A stretch of 64,000 bases of DNA from Opisthocomus hoazin (Eukaryota; Chordata; Aves; Opisthocomiformes; Opisthocomidae). Positions 35,437 through 50,490 of this stretch are shown here, piece after piece. A program made the translations under genes and the position numbers. Under the pieces are notes generated by a model. That model was not told where the DNA came from and ran no database searches. It was given only the letters and a program-made list of their open reading frames with translations. The DNA is taken from NCBI RefSeq assembly GCF_030867145.1, contig NC_134418.1, positions 59,123,682 through 59,187,681 of the forward strand, in the 5' to 3' direction. Numbering within the stretch: position 1 is the first letter of the stretch; the number at the start of each line of letters is the position of its first letter.

Positions 35437-38400
35437 GTCTTTTACTGAACTCTTTAAAAGGGATAACTAAAATGCTGTTTATCGATTCACAAACCTTTTG
35501 ACCTATCATGAAATACAAAATCTCAGTTTAAAAATGAAAGTTTAGGTCTGCTAATGAGATATTCTACAGGTAGAATGTTTTGTGTGATTATGAGGATCCA
35601 CCATACAAATACTTATTTTTAAATAGCAGCAAGATGTGTTTCATTGGGAAATTCTGTACACATTTTTTTTTTTTTCTTAATTGACACATCCATATGTAGC
35701 TGATGGTGTTGCTGGTAAACATTTGCCTTCATCACTCTTGAGAAGTTTCAGAATCTCCTAAGCATGTATAGCTCTGGAGTTTGGTGTACCTGGGAAGGAG
35801 GGACAGATAGTATGCCTGCTGTACTTTGCTTTGTGCAACTGTAAGAAAAGTAGAAAAAAACTTTTATATAAATCTTTCACCGTTCATACCAATGCTTTTG
35901 ACAGGACCATCAGAAAGGTCCATTTTCTAATTACTGGTAGGAAGTGGTTACCTGTTACTAGTCCTTGGTTCATGTGGTTTTTGCATAGTGGCATGACGAT
36001 TAAAACTGAGGGTGATGGCAGTTGTCTTCCAGCTCTAATACTGTGATATATATTTTTTTTTTCTGTGCTGCTTTCTCATGCTTATTTTATTTCCCTCTGA
36101 AGATGCACATTGTCCTGTAAAACTGACTAGGAAATATCTGAATATTGCACATGTAAAAGTAAAATCATCAAACCTGTGATAAGGGAATCTCTTGATGTGG
36201 GTGCCAGGGAATGAAAATAAGCATTTAGAAGAGTTTGTGACAAAAGTATGCTGACTGCTTTAGAAAAGTTAGTAGAGCTACCACGCTAGAAGTTTTGAGC
36301 AAGTTCTCTAGGTGGAATCACCTTCATGGATAATTAATCTGGGTAATAAAGATAATTTTTTTTGATGAAAATGCAGCTTCTGAGATTGCTCAGTTGCCTA
36401 GATACATTTGAGGAAAATGATAGATAGATACTGTAATTTAAAGTGTGAATTGCCTCGGTGCTCATATAGATCGTGCTGTATAATAAAAACCTGGAGCAAC
36501 ACACATCCCTAGGCAAGAAGTTTAAATGCATTTACTGTCTTTGCAACATGCTGAACAACAACTGTGAAGAGGACTTGCTAGAGCAGCTAATAGAACTTTG
36601 GCCTAATTATTTGTAATTTAAAAAGCGTTTGTGAAAAGATCCCATGTTCTGGAGAACTTCTGGTCGCAAAAAGGCGAGTAGAGTGTTGAAGAGTTGCCTT
36701 GAAGATACTTAAAAAAAAGGAAAGAAAAAGACAGCTTGAACATAGATGTCATGACCTGCAAGGATGATCCTGGCTACTCAACACGCCAGAGGAGCTGAAG
36801 AGGTGCTTTGAATAGATGGAAATGAAGAGCAAACATGAAAGCCCAACAACTTGCAGGTGCAGTTAATGGCGTATGTTCACCTACCTGAAGCATGAAGGCT
36901 GTTCCAGGAATATCTCTGCTAGCCGTGCTGCAGGGCATTTCTTCCTAAGCAGCTCTGGCAGTTACGCCATTGTCTCCTGCTCAGGTACACGCCATGCGGA
37001 GAGGTGGCATTTTAGCACAGTGGGCACCTGTTATAGTCACGAAGAAGTCACCAGACGAAATTGTTTCTATGGTTTTTATTCATGAAAATCTTACTGAGAA
37101 TGACCATGGAGGAATAATTATTGTGTAGGTATTAAAATATGTCTTTATGAGGGAAGGTATATGATCCCGGGATTTGTTGTTGAGAATCCACTGTATCCTG
37201 ATGCTCTGATATATTGGGCAAGATTAAAAGCTGACTTCAGTTTGTGCCATGTTTTATCTGAACTGATGATGCAAGCTGTTTCTAATAAATAATTTTATCA
37301 GCAAATATTAAGAAATTAGCATGGTTTCGTAAGGCATCTAAAATTTTTGCCTGAAGTCTTAATATAACAAAACTGGCAAACCTAAACTCTGGTTCTATTA
37401 TGATTCCCAGGAAATAAAGGGCAGTGGATTCTTCCCGTGCCTTGATGTAGGGCCAGAATTTTAGCTGCCTCCCTAAAGGTTTAGCAGAAACATTTTTGGC
37501 TTCAGAAATGCAGGTTTTATCTTTGTTCAAAGATAACTGGTGGCAGTAATACTTTTTGTAATGTGCAGAGCAGCTAAGTGAACTTGAAGAGCTGGTGAGA
37601 TTATATGGCCTGTCTAGCCAGAGAATGCCACAGAATCCTGTCACAACTGTGCTGTAACTACAGGGGGAATTACCTTTGCCTGAGTTTGTGTTAATCTAGT
37701 ACCATGGATTATTTTGTTGAAAACCTTTCCTTTCAAAGTGTTCCTCTTCCCCCTCGAGCATCGATCTTTTAGAAAAGCTACCTTTTTTTAAAGAGCATAA
37801 CAGAGGATTTAGAAACAGTAGTCTATAAACACGGAAAGAATACATGGCAACCATTTCATTGCTGGAGTCCTCACTGAAACCAATGCTTTTTTTTTTTTTA
37901 TTACCTTCACCTTCTGGACATGCAAAATCCTGTTCCTTGATGAGTATCTGCCAAGCTTTGTCGGATTTATTTGAGGTAAGGTGATTCTTCTGGAGGTTTC
38001 AGGGTAGTAGGGACCTAGGGAGGAGCAGGCTGGGTTAGCTCTGAAACTTTCCATTCTGTATGAGGCTGAGGAAGTAACAGGCTGGATTTATTACTGATGC
38101 AGTGCACAACAGCAGTCGGAAAGGATGCTGCTCGGAGTTAGGGAAAAACACAAGTGGAGTTTGAATTACCATTTCTTTTCTGTGTCAGCATCTGTATGAA
38201 GCTTATCCTTACGCCTTCTGTCTGCTTAGCTGCCAAGCTACTAACAGCGTAAATATTTTCTCTAAACATAGGAGGCCCTGCCTTTGCATTTTCAAGTTAA
38301 AGAAGAAAGTTTTGTGGTAGCACGCCCTGGAACACTCTACTTGGGAATTAGGCTATTTAGTGTAAAATTGACATTTAAGTAATTCAAAGGAGAAATCTTC

Positions 38401-41400
38401 TCATTTGGTAACCTTCATTAGTGAGTAGTGCAGGGTATTATAAATGGACCAAAGAGGATAGTTATTTATTCTACAGTGCAACAGATGCACAAACATGAAA
38501 CCTCCATTGAGGGGCTTCTTTCTTTTGAAAGAAACCAGAAGAAAACAGGTCCATACAGGTGATGTGTTTGTACCGGGCAGGACTGTAGTATCCTACAAAC
38601 CTCTTACCGAGATCAACAGGTGTTTCCAACCTTGACTTCAGAACTGGAAATGGAAAAAGTTTGGATGTTTGCTACAAAACAGTAAATACTGGGCATACTA
38701 TTAGTTTTTTTTCTGATAGAACAGCATCCCCAGTCCGTGTATGTGTACCTGTTTCTGATTCACTGGTGTTGCAGCAGAACAGGCGGTATTCAAACCAGAA
38801 CCAGTGCATAAGGGAGAGGCAAGTGTTAATAGCTTTCTGCCTGAAACCCCAGCAACTCCCTTTTCAGCCTTGAACTTCCCATTTAGATGGGAAAATAACT
38901 GTGGGTAGTTGTGTGGCCGGGTGGCAGAGGCAGTAGCATTAATATTTTGTGCTGCATACTGCCTAGATTTTGATGCTTGAGAAAACTTTTTGCCTTTTTT
39001 TAGTGTCAGAAAAGTCCTAGGTCCAAGGTTGCAAAATCTTACTGAAAATGAATGAATTTGTTCCCGAGTTAACCCAAATGAATGCATTTCAATTCTCTTA
39101 AAAACAAACCAACCCCCACCCCAATTAATAAACACCTTAAAAAAATATATACGTCTGTACATGACTACTTCTTTACGTGCAAATTTGGACTCTTCATGAA
39201 AAAGAGAATGTTGTCTTGCTTTGACCTAGCTGCTATAAAACCTGTGTTAATGTGGCCTGTCTAATGTCGTACCCTTCTTCTGTACAAAGAAAATTGTGAT
39301 GACTGGAATGCATGTCGTCAACTTCTGTAATCAGGGTACTTGAAATATTTACAATACTGTGATTACTGTAAAGCTTCTTGTATATACACACACACTGCAG
39401 CTGCGTGATATATTTTTGCCTTTGAAGTTTACATCCTGGTTTGTCTCCTGTTCTTGTTTTTTTTTGTTTTTTTAACTAAAGTTGTTTGGTAAAAATGAAT
39501 AAAATACAAACTTCTTTATCCCCCATCTGAGGTTTGCCATGTAGACATTTATAAAATATCCTAGTGAAATAAGCAGGAGGAAGGAGCAATCATGCAATGT
39601 TTAAAGTTTTTCACAGGCCAAAACCAAACCCTCCAGCGTCTACTGAAGCTGCCAAATTCTGTATCAGGGGGTTGTCTGTCAGGAGACTCAAACCTTTTCA
39701 TGGATCCAGCAAATGGAGTTGAGCAGCAAGGGTATATGTCTTGGAAAGGATTTGCTGGAAAGGCCTCTGTGTTTGGAAGGGGCACCTCAACTGGCCGGGA
39801 CCAACCTACAAATAACCACCTACCCATGCTACTTTCAGTAGATACGAGATGTAGAGGAGTTTCAGGGCAAGTCTCAGCAGTCTGATACATTTCTTTTCTG
39901 TTGTGTGCAAGAGCTGTGAACAGTTGGTGCCATCCTTGGTTGAAAAAGCTGGGGCTTTGTAGAAGCAACTTCTACTGCTTGTTTCAGACCCTGATAGTCA
40001 GCCCAATGGGAAATAATAAGGTAGCCCAGAACTATTACAGCTGTACTATTTCCTATCTGATGGGCAGAGTTCACAGAAAACCGTCTAAACCCTGATGACA
40101 GACTCATTTAATAGAATCTCATATTTTATACTGGGTATATCTTGGATTGAGTGCAGGGTATGAAACTGGAGAGGATTTGGTGGCACGAATAGGTGATGCC
40201 CTCTTGTAACTGGATTGCCCGGCATCTGTTGCCTGCTCAGGAGGAGGTGGTGTGAAAGAATGTACCCACCCAGCAATAGGCAAAGAATCTTCCATCTTGG
40301 ATTGCTCCTTACTGGGGGTCTTGTAGAATCTTTTATGCTGGAGAACTCCGAAATGAGGAGTTTGTAAGTGGTTTTGCTCCTCTGGCACCGGAGAAATACC
40401 ACAGCAAGAAGGTATGGATTTTGCTTTATTGCTAGACTGAAATTGTGGAATAAAGTTCCTCTTTTTCCACTGGGATGAAGGGTGGTCCTAGATCTTATTG
40501 TCTGTGCACCTGTGTAAGACGTGATTATCTTTGACCTTTTCTTTTCTCCTGCAGTCTATTGTCTGTTTAAAATCTGGGTGGTTGGATGTAACTCCTGCCG
40601 AAGTTTTGCTTGCCCCCCCTCTCTGTGGAAAGGCGCAGAGCTCAAACCTCACGTTGCAGATGCTGATTGTTGTTAATTCGGTTCGGGTTCTCCGGCAAGA
40701 AGGAGAAGTGAAGAGAAAACAAAAAAATCATGCCGGCATATGTGGCCGTGTAGCTTTTGTCTTCCTTCAGAGCTGAGTGCTCCTCTGTTGGTGCCTGGCT
40801 GACTCGCCCGGCCTGCACTGCCAGGCTGTGCAGTCTGTCTTCCCTAACAGGTTTTAACAGGTTTTTTTTTCACCTCTGTCTGAGAATTTTCCATTTTGCA
40901 GGCTTCATTTTTTTTTTCTTAGGCGTCCAGTCCCCTCCCCCAAAGATTGTCTCTTGTGTGTTGGAGTACATAAACTACCTCAAGGTTTTCTTAAAGAATA
41001 GTGGAAACAAGCCCACTAGGCCTCCCAGGAGGAAAGGGTAGTGAGGTCAGCGGTATTCCTTTTGCTTCCCTTTCAGTTTTGTTCACTCCTATGCCTTGTA
41101 AAACAGCCAGGAAGATTTGTCATGAATTGCTTTTAATTTCCTCTTGTGCAGAATATAATCCAATATGGACTTTTATTTTTGTTGCAATAAATCTACCAGA
41201 AGTTGTTTGGTATGTTTTAAAACCTTAAAACAAAATGCAAACTGAAAAAACCACCCCAAAACCCCACCCAGGTGTTGCAAGTATGTCTTGGGCCTAACTT
41301 CACTCAGTCTCATTATTGGTCTCTCATTTGTTTGATCCCCATGTAGTTAATGGTTATTGACTCATGGGATGCAAAAAAAAAACCACCCTATGTTATAAAT

Positions 41401-44400
41401 ATGAATTTAAATGACTGTTACGAGCATCTTCCTTCATAGTTGTCTGTAGACTATTGGGGGGACATCGTGACATTAGCAAAAGTGCTGCAGGGAGGGATAA
41501 TCTGCAGAAAGGGGGAAGAAAGAGTGGAAGGCTGGGATGATACAGTTTTGTTCCCTACCAACTTATTTTCTTACCTGATGGTTTTCACTTGAGCCTAGGC
41601 TAAGAACGGGGAATGTAGCTTTTTTCTTTCTGATTACTGTTGTATGTTAGCATCCTCCTTCCGTTCTCAATGCGAGTTACGGAAAGGAGAAATGGATCAG
41701 GTGGCCATGGTGGGAGTTAACATGTGCCGAGATCCACAAGAAATTTTCACTCTGAAAATGTGCTGTGAGTTGCTGGAGTTTGTTGCATGGCATTACATAC
41801 CAAAGTAAATGACAATAAAAATGGTGTTTCGCTGTGCTGGTACTCTTGTTACCATGCAAGCCGTGATTTTTTTCCATGCTTTGAGAAACTGAGAACAACT
41901 TCAGCATGTGTCTCTGAGTCCACAGCTGCTCAGTGACTTTCTCGTGGTCTTGCAGGAAGCCAGAATGAGAGTGAGGAAAAGCGTTTTAGGCTCCTGATTT
42001 GGAATCCACTGCCCCAATCTGTTATATCAAAATTGCTCTCAAAATAGTGCCACTTGGTGCTACCTGTGTGATGAAAGCGTTTGGTCTCACATACACAGCT
42101 GTGTTCTGCTTGTGCTGCTTTGCCTTTTGCTTCAGTTAGAGCATGTATATTCCCCACCTCCTCCCAACCACCCGGTACATGATCCTTCTCTCCACAGCTG
42201 GGATTCCAGAACGAAAGCAAGGCTTAATCTTTAGATGAGAATATGAATAGTTACTGTGGAGCCTGGACTTTAAATACAGTCAATTGTCCTTGTGTTTTCA
42301 GTGGCCAGTCTGTCTTCTCCAGAGCAGTCACAGCTTCTCCTTTCCCTCTCGCTTTTTAACTGGAATATTTGCGACCTTTTAATAACTTTACTTGAATTGT
42401 TATGGATGGAAAGTAGTTGAGCTGCTTGCAACACAGTATTTAAAGGTTTAATGTGTAGATTAAGAGTCTGTGGCTTTCACAGTACCTTTTGGTTTTGATT
42501 CCTCTCTCTAATCTAATTTCATCAACATCCAGAGTCTCTGGCAATGGAAAGTAAATGTGAAGTGTGAGAATGTCTCATTCAGACAACAGCTCAGGTGTGC
42601 AGTCACTTAACTTTCCAAAGGCTTTGTTGTAACTTAAACAGTGTGTGTGTTGCTCTGATATATCCACAGACCTTGAGGATCTTCTTGGCCACTTCCCAAA
42701 TACAGATTATTATGACCCTCAAACTTCTTGGAACACAGTATTTCCAGTTTGCAGTGATTTGTCTTTGTATAGCAGTGGCTAATTAAGGCAAATACTCTCT
42801 GAAAAGCCTCTTAAAACTTTAGAAAGAAAAGGTCATATTTTCTCTGATACATACTTTCCTAAGCAAGCTGAGTGGGGCATTTGTGGATATTTGTCTAAAT
42901 CACTCCTAGTCATACACATCTTTTTGCACTATTTTGTGCCAGAGCTGTTTTCCTAAGCCTCCACGTACTGGACTGGCCATGAGTGGAAATGGACTGCTGT
43001 CTTCCATCTTGTCTGATAAAGTTCAGGTATTTGCTTTAGCTGTATGGAGGCTATGTTTTGCCTTTAATTCATCTAGTGTAATAGCCAATGAAAGCTGTGA
43101 GGTGGATGGATACCTGTGCAAGAAGCAGCGGTCCGGCTGCTGAGTGTGCAGAGCAGTTACTGGGTCGGGTGGCTTAGCACAGCCCCAGAGGTCACCCATA
43201 ACTCTCACAAGAAAGCTTCTTCAGGGAAGGGCAACAAGCTTACAGCTGAGTTTTCTCAGTTCATAGGCTTGTTATCGAGCCAGCTTATTAAAGTGGCAAA
43301 TGCAGTCTTTTTTCAGTATGGCTGAAGAGCCAGTTCCTTTTAATGTGTAGCACGCGAGTCGGCTGCGATGCTCCCTGTATCGGCAGTCAGTCCTGTCTTG
43401 ATGTATCAGATAAGTATAACAGTTTATAGAGGGCTGAGGAAATTCACTTAAGGACTGGTAAATACCGTTTGCCTTATCTCTGTTAACCTAAACAGTTTCT
43501 CTAAATGGCTGGTGGTAAATGATCTTGACTAAGTTCTATGAAAATAAAGTATTTAATTTTCAATTAGTTCAAGAGGCCAGCCAGAGTTTACTTGTCTGTG
43601 ATGGTAAGTTCTCAAATAAATCACAAAATCGTATATGGGTGGTCTTGAGACAGGCTAATTAAATATATTAGGAACCTTAAACTCAAGTTGAAATACCAAG
43701 ATTTCTCTTCCATAGTTTTTTGTTCTTAAAAGGTTAGGGTTTGTGTTTTTTTTCTAGAATTATATAATCTGGTGTTTTACAGAAGTTGTTACCAGAAATT
43801 GTAAAAGTTTCAGCATCCCCTCAGAATGATTAGAAGAACAATTTAAGTGTAGTACTTCTGCAAACATTTGCAAGAAGCTGGAGTTTGTTACTTTGTCATC
43901 TTGTAGAAGCGGGGACGGATCAAAGGCTTTTTCCTGCTGATATCTCATTTGCTGCTCCACGGTCAGCTGGAAGGATAATGAAGAGGCATGGAGTCTTGGA
44001 TGTGAGAGAGATGCAACCCTTGACATTTTATTGCAAAGGCTAGAGGATGACCTGCTTTCTCAGGGTCTTGCCTAAAGCCAAGTACAGAGCACTTGTTCAG
44101 TAACTTCATGATGTGTTTTTGATGGTGTTGCCACGTCTTGTTCAGCTCATGATGTCTTGCTGATTAATATTACAGTTACATTTCTTTTCAAACTTTGTCA
44201 TCTTGTTGCTTTACCTTTGTTCTAAAACACTAGGAACATCTCTGAAATATACTTTCTCTTGCTTTGCTTGCCCTGTGAAATCCTTTTGATTTTATAATTG
44301 TGAAAAAGCATGTTTAAAACAAATTCTGCAGCCACCTATCCTTCTGGAGGGGATGGAGGGTGACTGCCCAGGGCTTCTGAATGACTCAATACCAGTCATC

Positions 44401-45191
44401 TGTGCTTTGTGAGCATGTCTTGGTTGCTGCTGACCTCTATGTGAGAGGAGGAAATGATGCTGGTGGCCTGCTTCCTTCTGTAGTCACTCACCACTCAGAC
44501 AGAGCAACTTCAGCATTTCTGGTGCTGTTGCCATGATCCGTGTAACATAATGCGGGTCAGGGCACTTCTCGCCGAAAGGTGGGAAGGGCCTGTGATCCTC
44601 TGTACGGTCTAGGATTCTTCAAAGCCTCTGTGCCAGTTTAATATGTTTTTCTTTCTGTAGGAGGAAAGAAAAGAGAAGCTGAAAGTCGTCTTCATGTTGG
44701 AAAGAAAAAAGGAGGATCAGCTCATTAGCTGATTGCTTAAACTTACAGCAGTTTCGTCTGTGATGCAACAACTAATTAACTAAACTAACTAAAATCACTG
44801 TTAAATATCTATTCTAGAATGAACAATCATGACACCATTTTGTAGAACATCTGAGATCACATTTGGAGGTCATAAAGTATAGCTATGGGTGTACTTGTTC
44901 CTTCACTGCTTTAAAAGGTTTCTTTGGGTTGAACATTTCAGCCTTTTAAAGGACCAAACACAGTATATGAACTATGATATTCTTCAAAGATGAAGTATAA
45001 GAAAGAGTCATAGGCATTTTCTAAAATCAGTAAAGGAGTAAACAGACTTGGTTGTAATCCAGACTTGCCTTTCATATTCAATGTCCTGTATTTTTTGTAT
45101 TCATACAGAAGTCTTTCCCCTATGCTGGAAAGTCCTGAAGTGATGCAGAGCTGTACTTGCACAGGAACCTTTGTCACTGGGTGGGGAAGTT
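35437..45191. other. Intronic, no gene or clear transposon seen
   Basis: No recognisable exon, RNA gene or transposon is visible. There are T- or A-runs near 35664-35675, 37888-37900 and 41371-41380, and short GT/AC runs (for example near 39384-39393). Open frames of up to about 150 codons (such as one on the minus strand near 38701-39162) have no domain I recognise and no supporting splice or composition signal. Confidence 0.5.
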
Positions 45192-45272
45192 TCATAGAAT
45201 CATTAAGGTTGGGAAAGACCTCTAAGTTCATCAAGTCCAACCATCAACCCATCACCACCATGCCTACTACTA
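45192..45272 (-). mobile_element. Short CR1 3' end fragment
   Basis: TCATAGAATCATTAAGGTTG followed by AAGACCTCTAAGTTCATCAA and GTCCAACCATCAACCCATCA is the reversed 3' terminus of an avian CR1 subfamily distinct from the copies at 10-11 kb and 34-35 kb. Only the last 80 or so bases of the element are present, and similarity fades after TGCCTACTA. Confidence 0.8.
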
Positions 45273-48200
45273 CCACCATTTGCTACTGCCTCACAAATCT
45301 CTTTACCACTGTTGTTCTACCAGAACTTTTCTCTAGCTGTGTGTGGATCATAGGCTTTTGTGACTTCAAAAAACAATCCTTACTGTTTATGAATGCAACA
45401 GTGAGAATGAGGCCTCTGGAAATAGACCCAAATCTGTATTTGTGTGTGGGAGCATGTGAGGTTTTATGGTGGTTTTCTTTAATCTGATGTCTTGAGACAA
45501 GCAGCTGCGGTGGCTATAGAGTTGCTCAAAGGGCTGCAAAATTGAATTAACCAGACATGCTTCTTTTACTGATATTTAGAAACCAGTGGCAACTCTGACA
45601 CTGTCCATGGTCAGCTGAATTTTACCCAGTTGGAAATCCCAGTGCTGTTCTCTGCAACGGAGAAAGCTGAGCCGCTGGCCAGACCGTTGCCTGTTGACCT
45701 TCTGTGGTGATTTCCACCTTCCCTGGGGAAGGCTTTCCTGCTCACTGAGGGCTGAAGGAGTTGGTGCCTTTGTTCAGAGGAATCTTCTGTAATCTTGAAC
45801 ATCATGACTTAAAGTGGAAGAATATAGACCTGGGCTTCCAGGTTGAGCTTTTTTGCATCATCTTCTTTGGGACCCAAATAATGCAGACTGAACAAAAGTT
45901 ACATTTGGCCTAATGATTCGTGCCTCATTAGAACTGTCGTTTTTTTAATATAGAGTCTATACATAATTCATATGTTGGAAACACAGCAAAGGAAACTATA
46001 GAATGTGTAAGTGGAAGAAACAAAAATGAAAATGCTTAGCTATTCACAAAACAGCTGACCAAAGCACTGTTTTCTACTGGAATTACAGTGCTGGGACAAC
46101 TTATAGTCTCCATTTTTAGTCACTGACTCTTTCCTTTGAAGTCCAGAAAAAATAATGACAGTACTTGTATGTCTACAGGTGCAGTATGAATACATTTCAT
46201 ATAATATTTTAAAATCTGCTAGGTTTTCTGTGGTAACGTGTCAGGTGGGGTTTTTGACACTGTATATAAAGACAATTAGAGACTTGATCACTAAGGCTTA
46301 GAAGACGTGAATCTGATGGATAAAATGCCTGTCTTACTCCTTTGCTTTTTTCTGTATCTAATTGTTTAAAGATCAGGTGTGCTAACAGCAAAGAAGAAAG
46401 AAATATGTTTATCCCAGGCTAATGTAGCATCAGCTAAATACACAATGTATTGTCATCTTCCAGACTAGCATAAAAAATGCAAAACTCCTGAAGGGCTGGA
46501 GGATGCGCAGCAGGGGCAGGATGGCGGCCACCTTCCTCTGCATCCCAGCGCTCCCTGCCAGTTCCGCAGCCGGGTGGAAAGCTCCTCCAGGGATGGGGCA
46601 TGGGCTGTCGTACGCTGCTGAGCTGCTCCCAGGCATCTCCCCTCCTTCTCTGGAGACTGTGGCATGCATTGCTGCCTGGATAGGTGTCATTCCGGGCTCG
46701 TGAAGTCAGACGGCTAGGCAGGGGCTTTTCCCCCATCTGCATGTGGATGTTGTCTCAGTAGATAGCCTCATTCATTTTCCTTTCAAATGTGGAGATACTT
46801 ACCTGTGTCACGGAGCTGAAACTAGACCATGTCTCTTGGTACATGGCCTCCTGTCTTCTCAGGCTGCAGCTGTGCAGCTTTAGTTACGGTATGGAAGCAA
46901 AAGTAAGGGAGGGAGAGTTGATGCTTGCATGCAGTGTAACAGCATACTGGTCATCAGCGGTGCCAGTAAGGTAGGTGCGTTTTGCCTTCGGTATTTATGC
47001 CAGGAGGTGTCGAGCTGAAGGCTGTACCTCCCAGGAGAGGGAGCAGGATGGTGGCAGTGGCGTATGGCTCTGCCTGCAGCATAGCAGAAGGCTCTCGCGG
47101 CTCTTCAGGATATTTCCAGTTACCTGATGTGCTGAACATTTTGTCTTTCGGCCTCTCAGATCAATGCAGATGCTAACGTGCTCTCGGAGCAGTTTAGTTT
47201 CAGATTTGTGAAACCTTTCTGCTCGATGATTTTTTTTACTATGTGCCTTTCACAACTGGGATGTAAAGACCAGGCTCTGATAGCGGCAGCCTGAGGGAGC
47301 CTTAGCACAAAACACGTCATGAATGAAAATCTTGGGTTGATCCAGAAGGTAGGGTTTGCATTTCTTTTGGGATGGCTCTTTTGTTGTTCAGTCTGCATAA
47401 ATATCAGATCTCACCTTTACTGTGCTCAATAAAAACCTGAATAATTCATGCAACTCTGACTAGCGGTTGACAAGAAGAAGAAGCAGCAGCAGCAGTGCTC
47501 TTGCAAATTTTGTCATTACTGAGATGGCTACTTGTTAAGAATTAAAATGAAGTTCCTAAAAACTGAGAGTAGAAAAATTATTTCAACTGGAAGCATGTTA
47601 TTGCTAGAAATTTTTTCTTTTTTTGCAAGTGGACTTGCAAATCTTGTTAAACAGAAGCGTAGCGATAAGAAATAGAAACCATTTAAAAGGAAGGTGGTAT
47701 TCATGTGTTTCCTGTTTTATAATTATTTTGTGTTTAGCTTAATTTGACAGTGGCAAGATTCACATGACCTAAAACATCCTTTTGAAGCAAATTTGCCCAT
47801 TTGTATGACTGTGCTTATTAATTCTGCATTTTGAAGAAATCCTTTGTGTGTTCATGAAGCAGCTTACTTTCGTTATGATACAGTACATTTTGAATTATCA
47901 AATACTGCTTTATTTTACTTCACTTACAGGAAATGAAGTATGGATGACCTGAAGTTTAGTTAGTAATAGGCAGTCCTTGTATTTTTTGGTATTTAGTTTG
48001 TACAAAAAACATGTGTATGAACAGAGTGTGGGAAATGTACATTTCTCTCTTTGTATGAGTGAAGAACAAGGTTTTCATTGCTACCCCAAGGAGTAGGATT
48101 TAGTTTATAAATCTATCCCTTCTTTTACAATGTAACAGCTATATTACTCTTCTCCCTTGGTCACTCTTGCATGAAGCAGGAAAAAAGATGCAAAGCTTTC

Positions 48201-49854
48201 CTTGAAGCTACACAATAGCTACACTGTATAAAAGCTGTTAAAAGCACCGATGTGACCTCTAAGTTTGGTTTCAGTTGAGAATGTTTTTGTTGAGCAGTCT
48301 CCAAAACTAGGGGGAAGGTCTAGTGGTGAGGTGGAAGGAGGAGATGAATTGTACTGGGACCCCTCCAAAGTGGTGGCATCAAGGCAGCTTCCTAGGCCCG
48401 CATATGTGTGCCAGTTACACCATAATTCCATCTCGTGATAAGAGATGATGCCAAGCATCTCTTTCCCTTTCCCAGGCTCTCTTCTGTTGCACTTTCCAAC
48501 ATGAGGAAGCTTGTGAGTGGCATCTATCAAGGGTGCCGTGGTGCTGTGCAGCCCTGCCATGGCTGGGGGTGTTGGGTCCTGGGTGGGCTGCAGAAGGCAC
48601 CTGCGTCTGGGCTCCCTCATGGGCTCTCCTAGTTGAAGAAAAGGTGCCTGAAAGTGTCCCGTGTGGGAAATGAAGGTCGTGATGGGGTTTCCAGGTAACG
48701 TGTTGAGCTAAGAGGGAGGGATATTATTCATCATCACCTTGGTTTAAACTCAGAAGCAAATCTAGAGGTTGGAGAATTGAGAAATGGTACCTAGAATGGG
48801 TGTTGGAAAGAAGAGCTGAGCGTGCATGTGCAGAACAGAGCAACAGCAAGATATGTGTAGCTCCTGAAAAGGCTGGCACTTGTCCTACTGAAGCGATCTG
48901 TATAATGTTACCATAGACTGCTGACAGTACAGAATTTTGATAGATTAAACTGCAGTTGGTTTATATCGATTTTTCTCTAAGGGTCAGTAATTCCAATTGA
49001 AGGTGTAGGTCTTCAATTAAATGATATTATTTTCATCTCTGTTTACATAGCTTGCATGGTGTTCAGGCTGAAGAGTAGTTGCTATTTTGGGACTTAAACA
49101 GTAAGTTGTTTGTTTTGTATAACTTTGCAAACATAAAATAGCTCCACAGTCAAGTGGATAGTCTTCTAATCTACATAGATGTGTTCCTGCTTTATTTGAA
49201 GTACATGGATAAATCAGGATAGTTTTATTACCTGTGTGTTTTGTGTGCTTGTGAAGGGTGGGTGGTTTTTATTTTTCCTTATTTGGGGGAGCACATGGTT
49301 TTGGGGGAGTAGCCTTGCATCTGAAAACTTGGCAAGGAGTCTGCAGCTCATATAGTTAGTTCCATTCCTAAATGATGACTTCTTTTCCAGCTATCTTTCT
49401 GGTTCCTGCTTAATTACATACTTTTGGTGAATAGAATGTTTTTTAGGACAGTAAATAGGAATATGCTTATAAAAATAGGCCCTGGTTAAACTCTGACCAC
49501 CAAACTCAGTGTTAGTATTTAAAAGTCTGTCAACAAACTCGGGGAGGAAAGAAGCATTCACAGTGACGAGATGAGATTAGCTTGGTTAAAGCAGATGTTG
49601 AAGAAATGGTATCTTTCCATTGCCTGGATGATGACAGGCAACACTGCAGTCCACTGAGAAATTAGGCTGAAATGTTGAGCTAGGCGCGATTGTTTGGTGT
49701 CAGACTATTAAGTTAATTCCTGGAGGAGGCTGGTTTAAGTTGTTTACTAGTCGATACTCTCATTATTCATCATCCGTTTGTTACTGTCGAAGAGGGTAAT
49801 TTGAGCATTTTTGGAAGACAAAGCAGGGAGGGATTATAGGAGTACAGATTTAGA
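45273..49854. other. Intronic, no gene seen
   Basis: No recognisable exon or transposon. A GC-richer patch at about 46495-46720 has open frames on both strands but no splice sites or domain. A short AAG/CAG triplet run occurs at about 47472-47495. Confidence 0.5.
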
Positions 49855-50490
49855 ATTTCAGATGATGAATTGGAAAAATGGTCTGAAATCGATGAGGTGT
49901 AATTTAATAAAGACAACCGTGAAGTGTTACACTTAGGAGAAATCAAATGCACAAATATAAATGGGCTAGGCAGCATGCTGGCAAGGAAGGACCCAGGAAT
50001 CGCAGTGGATCTCAAACTGAATTTGTCGGGTGTGGTGTGCATAACACTGAGATTTCATTAGGGCTGTATAGGTGATGAAAGATGTCGGGTAAATAGCAGA
50101 GGAGGTAATTGTTCTTCTGTGCTTAGCACTGTGCTTTGAGCCTCTGTTTTAGACTTCTTATTAAAGAAGGATGTGGGTAGATAAAGGGGGCAGGGTCTCA
50201 ATGGCACCAACAAGGGTAGGACATGAGGTTTGAAAAACTCAGCCTTTGGGGAAAATCTGAAGACTTTGAGTTTCTTTAGCCTAGAAAACAGAAAAATTTG
50301 GGGATGCCTGAATCTTCAATGATATGAAAAGGTGATGTAAGGAAGATGGAGATCAACTGTTCTTCATTTCTACTGAGACTAAAAGAAATTATTTTAATTT
50401 GCAGTGTGGAGCTTTAGATTACACAGGATGGAAATTTTCCAGTACTGAACACGTTTTAAGGGCTGAAAGAATTTCTCCAGAGACTTACAC
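49855..50490 (+). mobile_element. Old CR1-type LINE remnant, ORF2 C-terminal region
   Basis: A conceptual reading near 49895-49945 gives FNKDNREVLHLGE, a recognisable form of the CR1 segment FNKxKCxVLHLG that follows the reverse-transcriptase core. Further along, GCCTTTGGGGAAAATCTGAA, TAGCCTAGAAAACAGAAAAA and GAAGATGGAGATCAACTGTT follow the normal CR1 order (ELGLFSLEKRR, then KDGDQLF). The frame is destroyed and the sequence strongly diverged, so this is an old copy. Boundaries are approximate. Confidence 0.68.

Noticed and set aside
38701..39162. 153-codon minus-strand frame in intron 1
   Set aside because: No domain or homology recognised, repeats of Lys from A/T runs; single frame of chance length in 40 kb.
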